Position numbers and translations under genes: made by a program. Shown here in pieces: positions 26,494 through 39,700 of a stretch of DNA of 64,000 nt. The first letter of the stretch is position 1. Every line of letters begins with the position of its first letter. The DNA is from Nymphaea colorata (taxonomy: Eukaryota; Streptophyta; Magnoliopsida; Nymphaeales; Nymphaeaceae): positions 1 through 64,000 of the forward strand of contig NW_022204696.1 in assembly GCF_008831285.2 (NCBI RefSeq), given 5' to 3'. The notes below the pieces were generated by a model. The model did not search any database and was not told the origin of the DNA. It saw nothing but the letters and a program-made list of their open reading frames with translations.

Positions 26494-29019
26494 TGTAAGC
26501 CCCACGATTTTTCTTCCTTATCCTTTTCCAACTATCAAGTTTATCAAAGGGAGACATTTGTGGAAAAGATAGGGATAAGGGCATATGTAACCACATTTTA
26601 CAGCAAGGACTTTCTTTACCGCAGGCTTAGAGGAGCTCGTCCAACATTAGAAAGAAAGAGAGAGAGAGAAAGGGTGAGAAACGCTTCTTGCTCTCTTGTT
26701 GGAACGGAGGCTAGTGGCTGCTGGAAAGAAACCAGAAGCAGAAGTTGCCAAGATTTTCAGAGGTATGGGGATTTTCGATCATGAATGGAGCATGAAGCCT
26801 GTATATCTTGAGTTTGTATAGATACATATACATGTAGAATGAATCCAAGCATGAGGTTCTAGATTCCCGTTCTGCTTATGTTTTACTCGGATTTTCTGTA
26901 TTACGCTATTGGTGTTCATCCGTGAGAAACCAAACTAGAATCATCCCTAAAACAGAGCATCAATATCTAAGACAGAGCTTTGTTGGAGGATTCAAACAAA
27001 CCACATGAAAGAAATTTTGATACCAGAACCCTCACGGAGGGTCTGGCCACAGAAAACAAAACTGAAGAGGGGAAGACTCGGTGGCCTTCCCGAACCTTAT
27101 ACCTGGAAAAAAAAAAAGGGGGGGGAAACGATCCTGAACACTGTCGACAGAGGGCAAAGCCTGCTCTGTTCGACTTAGGGTAAGTCATAAACCAGCAACA
27201 TATAAAAAAAAAAAGGGAGAAAGAACCGCGGTGATGCGCAGGCATTGTCACTTGAACCAGTCACCTTCCTCACGCTGGTGGCTGATGGAACGCAGCTTCA
27301 GCCGTTCCCCTCCTGCCTCAGAGAACGAGAGCAAGGGAAAGAGGTAGCGGCAACCGCTGTTGCAACCGGGCAGTGGAGGGCCCGACAACCCTTCTTTCTC
27401 TCTGTCAAGGTTTCTCACGAGGGCAATGCTAGAAGCACGAGAGCAGGTGGTGGCGACGGCAGAAGACGACGGGTGGCGCAGCGACGTGGAAACCCAATGC
27501 CGGAATCTCGCAGAGTCTCCTCGGTTTTGGGTTGAGGATGAACGGTGGAATCCCCACCGCTGGTCGAGCGAGAAGGAGACGGAGGAGCAGCTCGAAGGAG
27601 AGAGAAAACGAGCGAAGGAAATGAACAAAAACGAGTGGGTTCGTTTTTATACCAAAACCCAAAATTTCAAAGCGGGTCCACCTCTTAAGCAAAATTTACA
27701 AAAAAGCTGTTATAACTTTTAAGCGTTCATGCCGCAACGGTTTTGCTGAAAACCTCTTCAAAAAGAGGCTTGGGAAAGTAATTTTCAGAAAAATCCATGC
27801 ATTTAATAAGAAATCACGTTTTGGTACCCTCTGAGTTCTTAAAAATTACAAAAAGGGGGTTTTATAAATTAAAAACGAAATGATATGTTATATTACTTTT
27901 TGATGCTCTTTGTGGTCTTTAAAATTTCAGAAATATGGTTGGGAGGTGACTTTGGAACCATTAGAGGAGGAAAGTCACCTTTTGAGAATTTAAATATAAA
28001 TTTTATTGTTTCAAATAAGGATTATAATATTGCTAATCGAGGTTTCTAAATGCGATGAGTTTTGCTCTATTGCTATTAAATTTAAAATAGCTGAATTATT
28101 CTGTTTGGAAAACCGAGCCTGAGGGCGAGCGGTTTCTGTGAGAGGTACTAGACGATGTCTAGCATTGGTAAACCCTCACTTTTGAAATTCGAAGGAGAAA
28201 CGTGGACTTTGTGCAATGGTTTATGCGAGTTCGAGCTTTCTGTTTTGCCCAGTGATCGGTTTCGTCCCGGGAGGTAGTGGTGCGTCTGAGCTCACTGTTG
28301 ATGCATGCTCCTCTGGCTGTACTGGAGGGCCCACAGGGTATTGGGCGGCACAAGGGCCCGGGATTCTGTTCTGTTTTTGTTTGGGAGCGAGACTCCTGGA
28401 CTCTCCACCCGGGTTCCTAGAGAGACCATGCTGCTGCAGCGGCGATCTGGGATATCTCAGGAGGCTTCACTTCAGGTGCCCTCGATCCGTTGGATCGCCT
28501 GGTGAAGAGATGTTCTGTTCTGCCTGTGAGTGCCCACGGGGATTTCTGTTGCTCGGCACGATGACCTTGACATTGTCAGAGGACCACGGTTGGAAGCCTA
28601 CGAAATTTTGGGGAGGTTGTGCACACCTCGTTTTGTTGCTGAACATGTGACGTTACTGTAATATGTGTTAAGATTTGAAGATATTTGTTTTACAAAAATC
28701 AAATATTATTTTGATGGGCCATGTTCCACACATGGCTGGATTTTTCCATACTCAGAGGAATTCTGACCCTTCTTTCTATATCTACAGGTAGTCCTTGATA
28801 GATTTTGGCTTTGGAGCGACGACCTCAGCCTTGTGATGGACGGGCACTGGCATTCTGGACACTGCGTCGGTTTTGGGGATTTGTGGTTATTTTTGTTTGG
28901 GTCCAAGTATTTTATTATTGAAATAAAACAATGTCTTTTGTTCTGGTCATGACTAAATATTGCTTCCGCTATTATAGAAATGAAAGAAAATTTTTGGTGT
29001 CAAAAATTGGGTCGTGACA
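26494..29019 (+). repeat. 3' LTR of the Tekay-type element (2.5 kb)
   Basis: It begins TGTAAGCCCCACG after the polypurine tract and ends GGGTCGTGACA where satellite sequence resumes. Length and TG..CA ends fit Tekay LTRs. It contains an adjoining A11 then G8 run (27107-27125), a TATAAAAA (27201-27208) that might be a promoter TATA box, a GC-rich stretch (about 28090-28640), and AATAAA near the end. Open frames inside it (for example 28216-28650 and 27245-27535) have no recognisable domain, and I treat them as chance. No second insertion or captured host gene could be recognised. Confidence 0.85.
28922..28927 (+). promoter_or_regulatory. Polyadenylation signal in the 3' LTR
   Basis: AATAAA lies 92 bp before the LTR end, followed by T-rich sequence. 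The position is suitable for ending the element's transcript. Plant signals are loose, so this is a candidate. Confidence 0.45.
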
Positions 29020-32000
29020 AGCTTAATGCGTTTCACTTGTTATTCCATGTACAATGATTGATTTTGTTGATTGAAATCACAAGTTCAAATGGATGCAAAT
29101 GAGATTTATACATTAGTTTGATCTCTTGTAGTTAATCCAATGAGATGATCTTGTAGTTACATCAATAGAAAAGAATCTAATGAATTGAAATCACAAGTTT
29201 GTATCAATACGAGTGGGATTTAAGCGATTCATCTGAGCACGCATATTTCATTGAATGTGATAAACTTGTTGGTACATCCACGTTGAATGATTTTGTGGAT
29301 TTAAATCGCAAGTTTGCATGAAAATGAACGAAATTCAAGTGGTTCTTTTGTTTTTTTATACTTAATCTAATGTGTTTCACTTGTGATTACATGTATAAGG
29401 AATGATTTAAATGATTGAAATCTCCAATTCATCTGGACAGAAATCTGATGTATACATTAGTTTGATGCTTGTAGTTAGTCCAAGAAGTAGAACTTTTTGT
29501 TTCATTGAATTAAATAAAAGGGGTCAAACAAAAGCATAGATCCCACTTGTATCGATATAAACTTATGATTTCAATCATTTAAATCATTTATTACACATGT
29601 AATAACAAGTGAAACACATTAGATTAAATATAGGGGAGCAAATTAACGACTTGAATCTTATTCATTCTCATACAAACTTGTGATTTCGATCAAATAAATC
29701 ATTCAAAATCGATGTACTAAAAAGTTAAAAACATTCAATTAAATATGTGTGATCAAATGAATCGCTTAAATCTCACTCGTGTTTATACGAACAACTGATT
29801 TCAATCGCTTATATCGCGTACTATAGATGTAAGGACAAGTTGAAGTACTAGGGATGAAACTAATGCATAGATTCCATTTCTAACTATATGATCAAGTGAT
29901 TTCAATCATTTAAATCGTTCTTTATAGAAGTAATAAACAGTGAAACACATTACATCAACTATAAGGGATCAATTGAATGACTTGAATCAAAAACTAATCT
30001 GTGAATGTGCTTAAACATGCATGTTGAATGATTTAGTGGAATGAAATCACAAGTTTTTATGTACATAAAAGACATTTAAGTTATTTACTTATTGTGTTTC
30101 AGTTAATATAATGTGTTTCGCTTGTTTTAGCATCTATAACGAATGATTTAAATGGTTCAAACTAAAAGTTTGTATGAAAAAATGAAATTCAAGTCTTTCG
30201 TTTGATCGCTTATCATTAGCTTAATGCGTTTCACTTGTTATTACATGTACAATGATTGATTTTGTTGATTGAAATCACAAGTTCAAATGGATGCAAATGA
30301 GATCTACACATTAGTTTGATCTCCTGTAGTTAATCCAATGAGTTGAACTTGTAGTTACATCAATAGTAAGGATCTAATGAATTGAAATCACAAGTTTGTA
30401 TCAATACGAGTGGGATTTAAGCGATTCATCTGAGCACGCATATTTCATTGAATGCGATTAACTTGTTGCTACATCCACGTTGAATGATTTAGTGGATTTA
30501 AATCGCAAGTTTGCATGAAAATGAACGAAATTCAGGTGGTTCATTTGTTCTTTTATAGTTAATCTAATGTGTTTCACTTGTTATTACATGTATAAGGAAT
30601 GATTTAAATGATTGAAACCTCCAATTCATATGGACACAAATCTGATGTATGCATTAGTTTGATGCTTGTAGTTAGAACAAGAAGTATAACTTTTTGTTTC
30701 ATTGAATTAAATAAAATGGGTCAAACAAAAGCATAGATCCCACTTGTATCGATATAAACTTGTGATTTCAATCATTTAAACCATTCATTACACATGTAAT
30801 AACAAGTGAAACACATTAGATTAAATATAGGGGAGCAAATTAACGACTTGAATTTTATTCATTCTCATACAAACTTGTGATTTCGATCAAATAAATCATT
30901 CAAAAAGGATGTACTAAAAAGATAAAAACATTCAATTAAATATGTGTGATCAAATGAATCGCTTAAATCCCACTCGTGTTTATACGAACAACTGATTTCA
31001 ATCGCTTATATCGCGTACTATAGATGTAAGGACAAGTTGAAGTACTAGGGATGAAACTAATGCATAGATTCCATTTCTAACTATATGATTAAGTGATTTC
31101 AATCATTTAAATCGTTTTTTATAGAAGTAATAAACAGTGAAACACATTAGGTTAACTATAAGGGATCAATTGAATGACTTGAATCAAAAACTAATCTGTG
31201 AATGTGCTTAAACATGCATGTTGAATGATTTAGTGGAATGAAATCACAAGCTTTTATGTACATAAAAGACATTTAAGTTATTTACTTGTTGTGTTTAAGT
31301 TAATATAATGTGTTTCGCTTGTTTTAGTATCTATAACGAATGATTTAAATGGTTCAAACTAAAAGTTTGTATGAAAAAATAAGATTCAAGTCTTTCGTTT
31401 GATCGCTTATCATTAGCTTAATGCGTTTCAATTGTTATTACATGTACAATGATTGATTTTGTTGATTGAAATCACAAGTTCAAATGGATGCAAATGAGAT
31501 CTACACATTAGTTTGATCTCCTGTAGTTAATCCAATGAGTTGAACTTGTAGTTACATCAATAGTAAGGATCTAATGAATTGAAATCACAAGTTTGTATCA
31601 ATACGAGTGGGATTTAAGCGATTCATCTGAGCACGCATATTTCATTGAATGCGATTAACTTGTTGCTACATCCACGTTGAATGATTTAGTGGATTTAAAT
31701 CGCAAGTTTGCATGAAAATGAACGAAATTCAAGTGGTTCATTTGTTCTTTTATAGTTAATATAATGTGTTTCACTTGTTATTACGTGTATAAGGAATGAT
31801 TTAAATGATTGAAACCTCCAATTCATATGGACACAAATTTGATGTATGCATTAGTTTGATGCTGGTAGTTAGTCCAAGAAGTAGAACTTTTTGTTTCATT
31901 TGAATTAAATAAAAGGGATCAAACAAAAGCATAGATCCCACTTGTATCGTTATAAACTTGTGATTTCAATCATTTAAATCATTCATTACACAGGTAATAA

Positions 32001-34290
32001 CAAGTGAAACACATTAGATTAAATATAGGGGAGCAAATTAATGACTTGAATTTTATTCATTCTCATACAAACTTGTGATTTCGATCAAATAAATCATTCA
32101 AAAAGGATGTACTAAAAAGTTAAAAACATTCAATTAAATATGTGTGATCAAATGAATCGCTTAAATCCCACTCCTGTTTATATGAACAACTGATTTCAAT
32201 CGCTTATATCGCGTACTATAGATGTAAGGACAAGTTGAAGTACTAGGGATGAAACTAATGCATAGATTCCATTTCTAACTATATGATCAAGTGATTTCTA
32301 TCATTTAAATCGTTCTTTATAGAAGTAATAAACAGTGAAACACATTAAGTTAACTATAAGGGATCAATTGAATGACTTGAATAAAAAACTAATCTGTGAT
32401 TGTGCATAAACATGTATGTTGAATGATTTAGTGAAATGAAATCACAAGCTTTTATGTACATAAAAAACATTTAAGTTATTTACTTGTTGTATTTCAGTTA
32501 ATATAATGTGTTTCGCTTGTTTTAACATTTATAACGAATGATTTAAATGGTTCAAACTAAAAGTTTATATGAAAAAAACAGATTCACGTCATTCGTTTGA
32601 TCGCTTATCATTAGCTTAATGCGTTTCACTTGTTATTCCATGTACAATGATTGATTTTGTTGATTGAAATCACAAGTTCAAATGGATGCAAATGGGATTT
32701 ACGCTTTAGTTTGATCTCTTGTAGTTAATCCAATGAGATGAACTTGTAGTTACATCAGTAGAAAAGAATCTAATGAATTGAAATCACAAGTTTGTATCAA
32801 TACGAGTGGGATTTAAGCGATTCATCTGAGCACGCATATTTCAATGAATGTGATAAACTTGTTGGTACATCCACGTTGAATGATTTAGTGGATTTAAATC
32901 GCAAGTTTGCATGAAAATGAACGAAATTCAAATGGTTCTTTTGTTTTTTTATACTTAATCTAATGTGTTTCACTTGTGATTACATGTATAAGGAATGATT
33001 TAAATGATTGAAATCTCCAATTCATGTGGACAGAAATCTGATGTATACATTAGTTTGATGCTTGTAGTTAGTTCAAGAAGTAGAACTTTTTCTTTCATTG
33101 AATTAAATAAAAGGGGTCAAACAAAAGCATAGATCCCACTTGTATCGATATAAACTTGTGATTTCAATCATTTAAATCATTTATTACACATGTAATAACA
33201 AGTGAAACACATTAGATTAAATACAGGGGAGCAAATTAACGACTTGAATCTTATTCATTCTCATACAAACATGTGATTTCGATCAAATAAATCATTCAAA
33301 ATGGATGTACTAAAAAGTTAAAAACATTCAATTAAATATGTGTGATCAAATGAATCGCTTAAATCCCACTCGTCTTTATACGAACAACTGATTTCAATCG
33401 CTTATATCCCGTACTATAGATGTAACGACAAGTTGAATTCTTTCGATTAAGTAATAGGGATGAAACTAATGCATCCATTTTTAACTATATGATCAGGTGA
33501 TTTCAATCATTTAAATCGTTCTTTATAGAAGTAATAAACAGTGAAACACATTAGGTTAACTATAAGGGATCAATTGAATGACTTGAATCAAAAACTAATC
33601 TGTGAATGTGCTTAAACATACATGTTGAATGATTTAGTGGAATGAAATCACAAGCTTTTATGTACATAAAAGACATTTAAGTTATTTACTTGTTGTATTT
33701 CAGTTAATATAATGTGTTTCGCTTGTTTTAGCATCCATAACGAATGATTTAAATGGTTCAAACTAAAAGTTTGTATGAAAAAATGAGATTCAAGTGTTTC
33801 GTTTGATCGCTTATCATTAGCTTAATGCGTTTCACTTGTTATTACATGTACAATGATTGATTTTGTTGATTGAAATCACAAGTTCAAATGGATGCAAATG
33901 GGATCTACACATTAGTTTGATCTCCTGTAGTTAATCCAATGAGTTGAACTTGTAGTTACATCAATAGTAAGGATCTAATGAATTGAAATCACAAGTTTGT
34001 ATCAATACGAGTGGAATTTAAGCGATTCATCTGAGCACGCATATTTCATTGAATGCGATTAACTTGTTGCTACATCAACGTTGAATGATTTAGCAGATTT
34101 GAATCGCAAGTTTGCATGAAAATGAACGAAATTCAAGTGGTTCATTTGTTCTTTTATAGTTAATCTAATGTGTTTCACTTGTTATTACATGTATAAGGAA
34201 TGATTTAAATGATAGAAACCTCCAATTCATATGGACACAAATCTGATGTATGCATTAGTTTGATGCTTGTAGTTAGTCCAATAAGCAGAA
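29020..34290. repeat. HOR-B satellite array, left (more diverged) part
   Basis: The marker 'gcttaatgcgtttcacttg' recurs at 29021, 30219, 31416, 32614 and 33820, giving a 1197-1206 bp period. In the copy at 30219, reverse-strand anchors ('gaaatcacaag' type) lie at 30271, 30384, 30499 and 30614. Forward anchors ('gatttc') lie at 30764, 30879, 30994 and 31095, and two reverse ones at 31240 and 31353. The unit is therefore ten monomers of about 115 bp, six reverse and four forward. Units with 'aaggacaagttgaagtac' (type a: 29829, 31025, 32220) are followed by units with a 12-bp longer version containing 'ctttcgattaag' (type b: 33421). No gene. Confidence 0.93.
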
Positions 34291-36756
34291 CTTTTTGTTG
34301 ATTTCAATATAAGAACTCATTGAATTAAGTAAAAGGGGTCAAACAAAAGCATAGGTCCCACTTGTATCCTTATGAACTTTTGATTTCAATTATTTAAATC
34401 TTCGTTACACATTTAATAACAAGTGAAACACATTAGATTATATATAGGGGAGCAAATTAACGACTTGAATCTTATTCATTCCCATACAAACTTGTGATTT
34501 CGATAAAATAAATCATTCAAAATGGATGTGTTAATAAGTTAAAAACATTCAATTAAATATGTGTGACCAAATGAATCGCTTGAATCCCACTCGTGTTTAT
34601 ACGAACAACAGATTTCAATCGCTTATATCGCGTACTATAGAAGTAACGACAAGTTTATTTCTTTCGATTAAGTACTAGGGATAAAACTAATGCATAGATT
34701 CCATTTTTAATCATATGAACTGGTTATTTCAATCATTTAAATCATTTTTTATAGAAGTAATAAACAGTAAAACATATTAGGTTAACTATAACGGATCAAT
34801 TGAATGACTTGAATCATATCCTAATGCGTGAATGTGCTTAAACATGCATGTTGAATGATTTAGTGGAATGAAATTACAAGCTTGTGTGAACATGAATGAC
34901 ATTTAAGTTATTTACTTGCTGTATTTCAGTTAATATAACGTGTTTCGCTTGTTATTACATTTATAACGAATGATTTAAATGGTTCAAACTAAAAGTTTGT
35001 ATGAAATAATGAGATTCACGTCATTCGTTTGATCGCTTATCATTAGCCTAATGCGTTTCACTTGTTATTACATGTACAATGATTGATTTTGTTGATTGAA
35101 ATTACAAGTTCAAATGCATAGAAATGGGATCTATGCATTAGTTTGATCTCTTGTAGACAATCCAATATGTTGAACTTGTTCATTGAATGTGATTAACTTG
35201 TTGCTATATCCACGTTGAATGATTTAGTGGATTTAAATCACAAGTTTGCATGAAAATGAACGAAATTCAAGTGGTTCATTTGCTCTTTTATAGTGGTGCA
35301 TTAGCATCAAACTAATGTATACATCAGATTTAGTGTCCATATGAATTGGTGATTTCAATCATTTAAATCATTACTTATACATGTAATAACAAGTGAAACA
35401 CATTAGATTAACTATAAAAGAGCAAATGAACCACTTCAATTTCCTTCATTTTCATGCAAACTTGTGATTGAAATCCACTAAATCATTCAACGTGGATGTA
35501 GCAACAAGTTAATCACAATCAATAAAATATGCGTGCTCAGATGAATCGATTAAATCCCACTCGTATTGAAACAAACTTGTGATTTCAATTCATTAGATCC
35601 TTACTATTGATGTAACTACAAGTTCAACTCATTGGATTAACTACAAGAGATCAAACTAATGCGTAGATCCCATTTGCATCCATTTGAACTTGTGATTTCA
35701 ATCAACAAAATCAATCATTGTACATGTAATAACAAGTGAAACGCATTAGGCTAATGATAAGCGATCAAACGAATGACGTGAATCTCATTTTTTCATACAA
35801 ACTTTTAGTTTGAACCATTTAAATCATTCGTTATAGATGTAATAACAAGTGAAACACGTTATATTAACTGAAATACAGCAAGTAAATAACTTAAATGTCA
35901 TTTATGTTCATACAAGCTTCTGATTACATCTATAACGAATGATTTAAATGGTTCAAACTAAAAAATTGTATCAAAAAATGAGATTCACGTCATTCGTTTG
36001 ACTCATATGGACATAAATCTGATGTATATAATAGATTGATGCTTGTAGTTAGTCCAAGAAGTAGAACTTTTTGTTTCACTGAATTAAATAAAAGGGGTCA
36101 AACAAAAGCATATATCCCACTTGTATCGATATAAACTTGTGATTTCAATCATTTAAATCATTCATTACACATGTAATAACAAGTGAAACACATTAGATTA
36201 AATATAGGGGAGCAAATTAACGACTTGAATCTTATTCATTCTCATACAAACTTGTGATTTCGATCAAATAAATCATTCAAAATGGATGTATTAACAAGTT
36301 AAAAACATTCAATTAAATATGTGTGATCAAATGAATAGCTTAAATCCCACTCGTGTTTATACGAACAACTGATTTCAATCGCTTATATCGCGTACTATAG
36401 ATGTAACGACAAGTTGAATTCTTTCGATTAAGTACTAGGGATGAAACTAATGCATAGATTCCATTTTTAACTATATGATCAAGTGATTTCAATCATTTAA
36501 ATCGTTCTTTATAGAAGTAATAAACTGTGAAACACATTAGGTTAACTATAAGGGATCAATTGAATGACTTGAACCACAAACTAATGCGTGAACGTGCTTA
36601 AACATGCATATTGAATGATTTACTGGAATGAAATCAGAAGCTAGTATGAACATAAATGACAGTTAAGTTATTTACTTGCAGTATTTCAGTTAATATAACG
36701 TGTTTCACTTGTTATTACATTTATAACGAATGATTTAAATGGATCGCTTATCATTA
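34291..36756. repeat. Rearranged HOR-B block with a large palindrome
   Basis: The regular 1.2 kb marker spacing fails between 35046 and 36757. Sequence at about 35410-35933 is the reverse complement of 34871-35293 on its left. At about 36000 the sequence jumps forward within the unit ('cgtttga' to 'ctcatatggac'). This block also holds diverged variants such as 'ataacgtgtttc' and 'cttgctgtattt', rare or absent in the regular arrays on both sides, so it appears older than them. No gene. Confidence 0.85.
34871..35933. repeat. Palindrome: inverted duplication of part of HOR-B
   Basis: The left arm is about 34871-35293, the right arm about 35410-35933, and between them is a spacer of about 116 bp, roughly one monomer. 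The left arm lacks about 100 bp near 35178 that the right arm keeps. Both arms share variants uncommon elsewhere: 'attagcctaatg', 'acttgctgtatttc' and 'tgctcttttatag', read in opposite directions. The shared changes indicate that one arm was copied from the other in inverted orientation. Confidence 0.8.
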
Positions 36757-39700
36757 GCTTAATGCGTTTCACTTGTTATTACATGTACAATGATTCATTT
36801 TGTTGATTAAAATCACAAGTTCAAGTGGATGCAAATGAGATCTATGCATTAGTTTGATCTCTTGTAGTTAATCCAATGAGATAAACTTGTAGTTACATCA
36901 ATAGAAAAGAATCTAATGAATGGAAATCACATGTTTGTATCAATACGAGTGGGATTTAAGCGATTCATTTGAGCACGCATATTTCATTGAATGTGATAAA
37001 CTTGTTGGTACATCCACGTTGAATGATTTAGTGGATTTAAATCACAAGTTTGCATGAAAATGAACGAAATTCAAGTGGTTCATTCGTTCTTTTATAGTTA
37101 ATCTAATGTGTTTCACTTGTTATTACATGTATAAGGAATGATTTAAATGATTTTAATCTCCAATTCATATGGACACAAATCTGATGTATACATTAGTTTG
37201 ATGCTTGTAGTTAGTCCAATAAGTAGAACTTTTTGTTTCATTGAATTAAATAAAAGGGGTCAAACAAAAGCATAGATCCCACTTGTATCGATATAAACTT
37301 GTGATTTCAATAATTTAAATCATTCATTACACATGTAATAACAAGTGAAACACATTGATTAAATATAGGGGAGCAAATTAACGACTTGAATTTTATTCAT
37401 TCTCATACAAACTTGTGATTTCGATCAAATAAATCATTCAAAAAGGATGTACTAAAAAGTTAAAAACATTCAATTAAATATGTGTGATCAAATGAATCGC
37501 TTAAATCTCACTCGTGTTTATACGAACAACTGATTTCAAACGCTTATATCGCGTACTATAGATGTAAGGCAAGTTGAAGTACTAGGGATGAAACTAATGC
37601 ATAGATTCCATTTCTAACTATATGATCAAGTGATTTCAATCATTTAAATCGTTCTTTATAGAAGTAATAAACAGTGAAACACATTAAGTTAACAATAAGG
37701 GATCAATTGAATGACTTGAATAAAAAACTAATCTGTGAATGTGCATAAACATGCATGTTGAATGATTTAGTGGAATGAAATCACAAGCTTTTATGTACAT
37801 AAAAAACATTTAAGTTATTTACTTGTTGTATTTCAGTTAATATAATGTGTTTCGCTTGTTTTAACATTTATAACGAATGATTTAAATGGTTCAAACTAAA
37901 AGTTTATATGAAAAAAACAGATTCACGTCATTCGTTTGATCGCTTATCATTAGCTTAATGCGTTTCACTTGTTATTCCATGTACAATGATTGTTTTGTTG
38001 ATTGAAATCACAAGTTCAAATGGATGCAAATGGGATTTATACATTAGTTTGATCTCTTGTAGTTAATCCAATGACATGAACTTGTAGTTACATCAATAGA
38101 AAAGAATCTAATGAATTGAAATCACAAGTTTGTATCAATACGAGTGGGATTTAAGCGATTCATCTGAGCACGCATATTTCATTGAATGTGATAAACTTGT
38201 TGGTACATCCACGTTGAATGATTCAGTGGATTTAAATCGCAAGTTTGCATGAAAATGAACGAAATTCAAGTGGTTCTTTTGTTCTTTTATACTTAATCTA
38301 ATGTGTTTCACTTGTGATTACATGTATAAGGAATGATTTAAATGATTGAAATCTCCAATTCATGTGGACAGAAATCTGATGTATACATTAGTTTGATGCT
38401 TGTAGTTAGTCCAAGAAGTAGAACTTTTTGTCTCATTGAATTAAATAAAAGGGGTCAAACAAAAGCATAGACCCACTTGTATCGATATAAACTTGTGATT
38501 TCAATAATTTAAATCATTTATTACACATGTAATAACAAGTGAAACACATAGATTAAATATAGGGGAGCAAATTAACGACTTGAATCTTATTCATTCTCAT
38601 ACAAACTTGTGATTTCGATCAAATAAATCATTCAAAATGGATGTACTAAAAAGTTAAAAACATTCAATTAAATATGTGTGATCAAATGAATCGCTTAAAT
38701 CCCACTCGTGTTTATACGAACAACTGATTTCAATCGCTTATATCCTGTACTATAGATGTAACGACAAGTTGAATTCTTTCGATTAAGTACTAGGGATGAA
38801 ACTAATGCATCCATTTTTAACTATATGATCAGGTGATTTCAATCATTTAAATCGTTCTTTATAGAAGTAATAAACAGTGAAACACATTAGGTTAACTATA
38901 AGGGATCAATTGAATGACTTGAATCAAAAACTAATCTATGAATGTGCTTAAACATGCATGTTGAATGATTTAGTGGAATGAAATCACAAGCTTTATGTAC
39001 ATAAAAGACATTTAAGTTATTTACTTGTTGTATTTCAGTTAATATAATGTGTTTCGCTTGTTTTAGCATCTATAACGAATGATTTAAATGGTTCAAACTA
39101 AAAGTTTGTATGAAAAAATGAGATTCAAGTCTTTCGTTTGATCGCTTATCATTAGCTTAATGCATTTCACTTGTTATTACATGTGCAATGATTGATTTTG
39201 TTGATTGAAATCACAAGTTCAAATGGATGCAAATGAGATCTACACATTAGTTTGATCTCCTGTAGTTAATCCAATGAGTTGAACTTGTAGTTACATCAAT
39301 AGTAAGGATCTAATGAATTGAAATCACAAGTTTGTATCAATACGAGTGGGATTTAAGCGATTCACCTGAGCACGCATATTTCATTGAATGCGATTAACTT
39401 GTTGCTACATCCACGTTGAATGATTTAGTGGATTTACATCGCAAGTTTGCATGAAAATGAACGAAATTAAGTGGTTCATTTGTTCTTTTATAGTTAATCT
39501 AATGTGTTTCACTTGTTATTACATGTATAAGGAATGATTTAAATGATTGAAACCTCCAATTTATGGACACAAATCTGATGTATGCATTAGTTTGATGCTT
39601 GTAGTTAGTCCAAGAAGTAGAACTTTTTTTTCATTGAATTAAATAAAAGGGTCAAACAAAAGCATAGATCCCACTTGTATCGATATAAACTTGTGATTTC

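Larger units (their letters stand above)
21550..29019 (+). mobile_element. Ty3/gypsy LTR retrotransposon, Tekay/Del-type chromovirus, defective and apparently chimeric
   Basis: The 7.5 kb element is in forward orientation. In order it has a short left terminal repeat (21550-21739), a primer binding site (21741), a leader, one gag-pol frame (21944-26446), a polypurine tract (about 26475-26493) and a 2526-bp right LTR (26494-29019, starting TGTAAG and ending GTGACA). The domain order protease, reverse transcriptase, RNase H, integrase defines Ty3/gypsy. The C-terminal chromodomain-like tail, the initiator-Met primer site and the multi-kilobase LTR fit the Tekay clade. Oddities: the two LTRs are unrelated in length and sequence, the 5-bp flanks differ ('tcaaa' left, 'agctt' right), and the flanking satellites belong to different HOR families. 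Three in-frame stops show that it cannot make a full polyprotein. Its age cannot be estimated because there is no homologous LTR pair. Confidence 0.93.

Noticed and set aside
27245-28650. Open frames of 64-144 codons in the right LTR, possible captured host gene
   Set aside because: They have no recognisable domain, they overlap on both strands, and they lie in GC-rich LTR sequence where long chance frames are common.
21550-29019. Recent, active retrotransposon
   Set aside because: Three in-frame stops, mismatched LTRs and no target-site duplication argue against autonomous activity.
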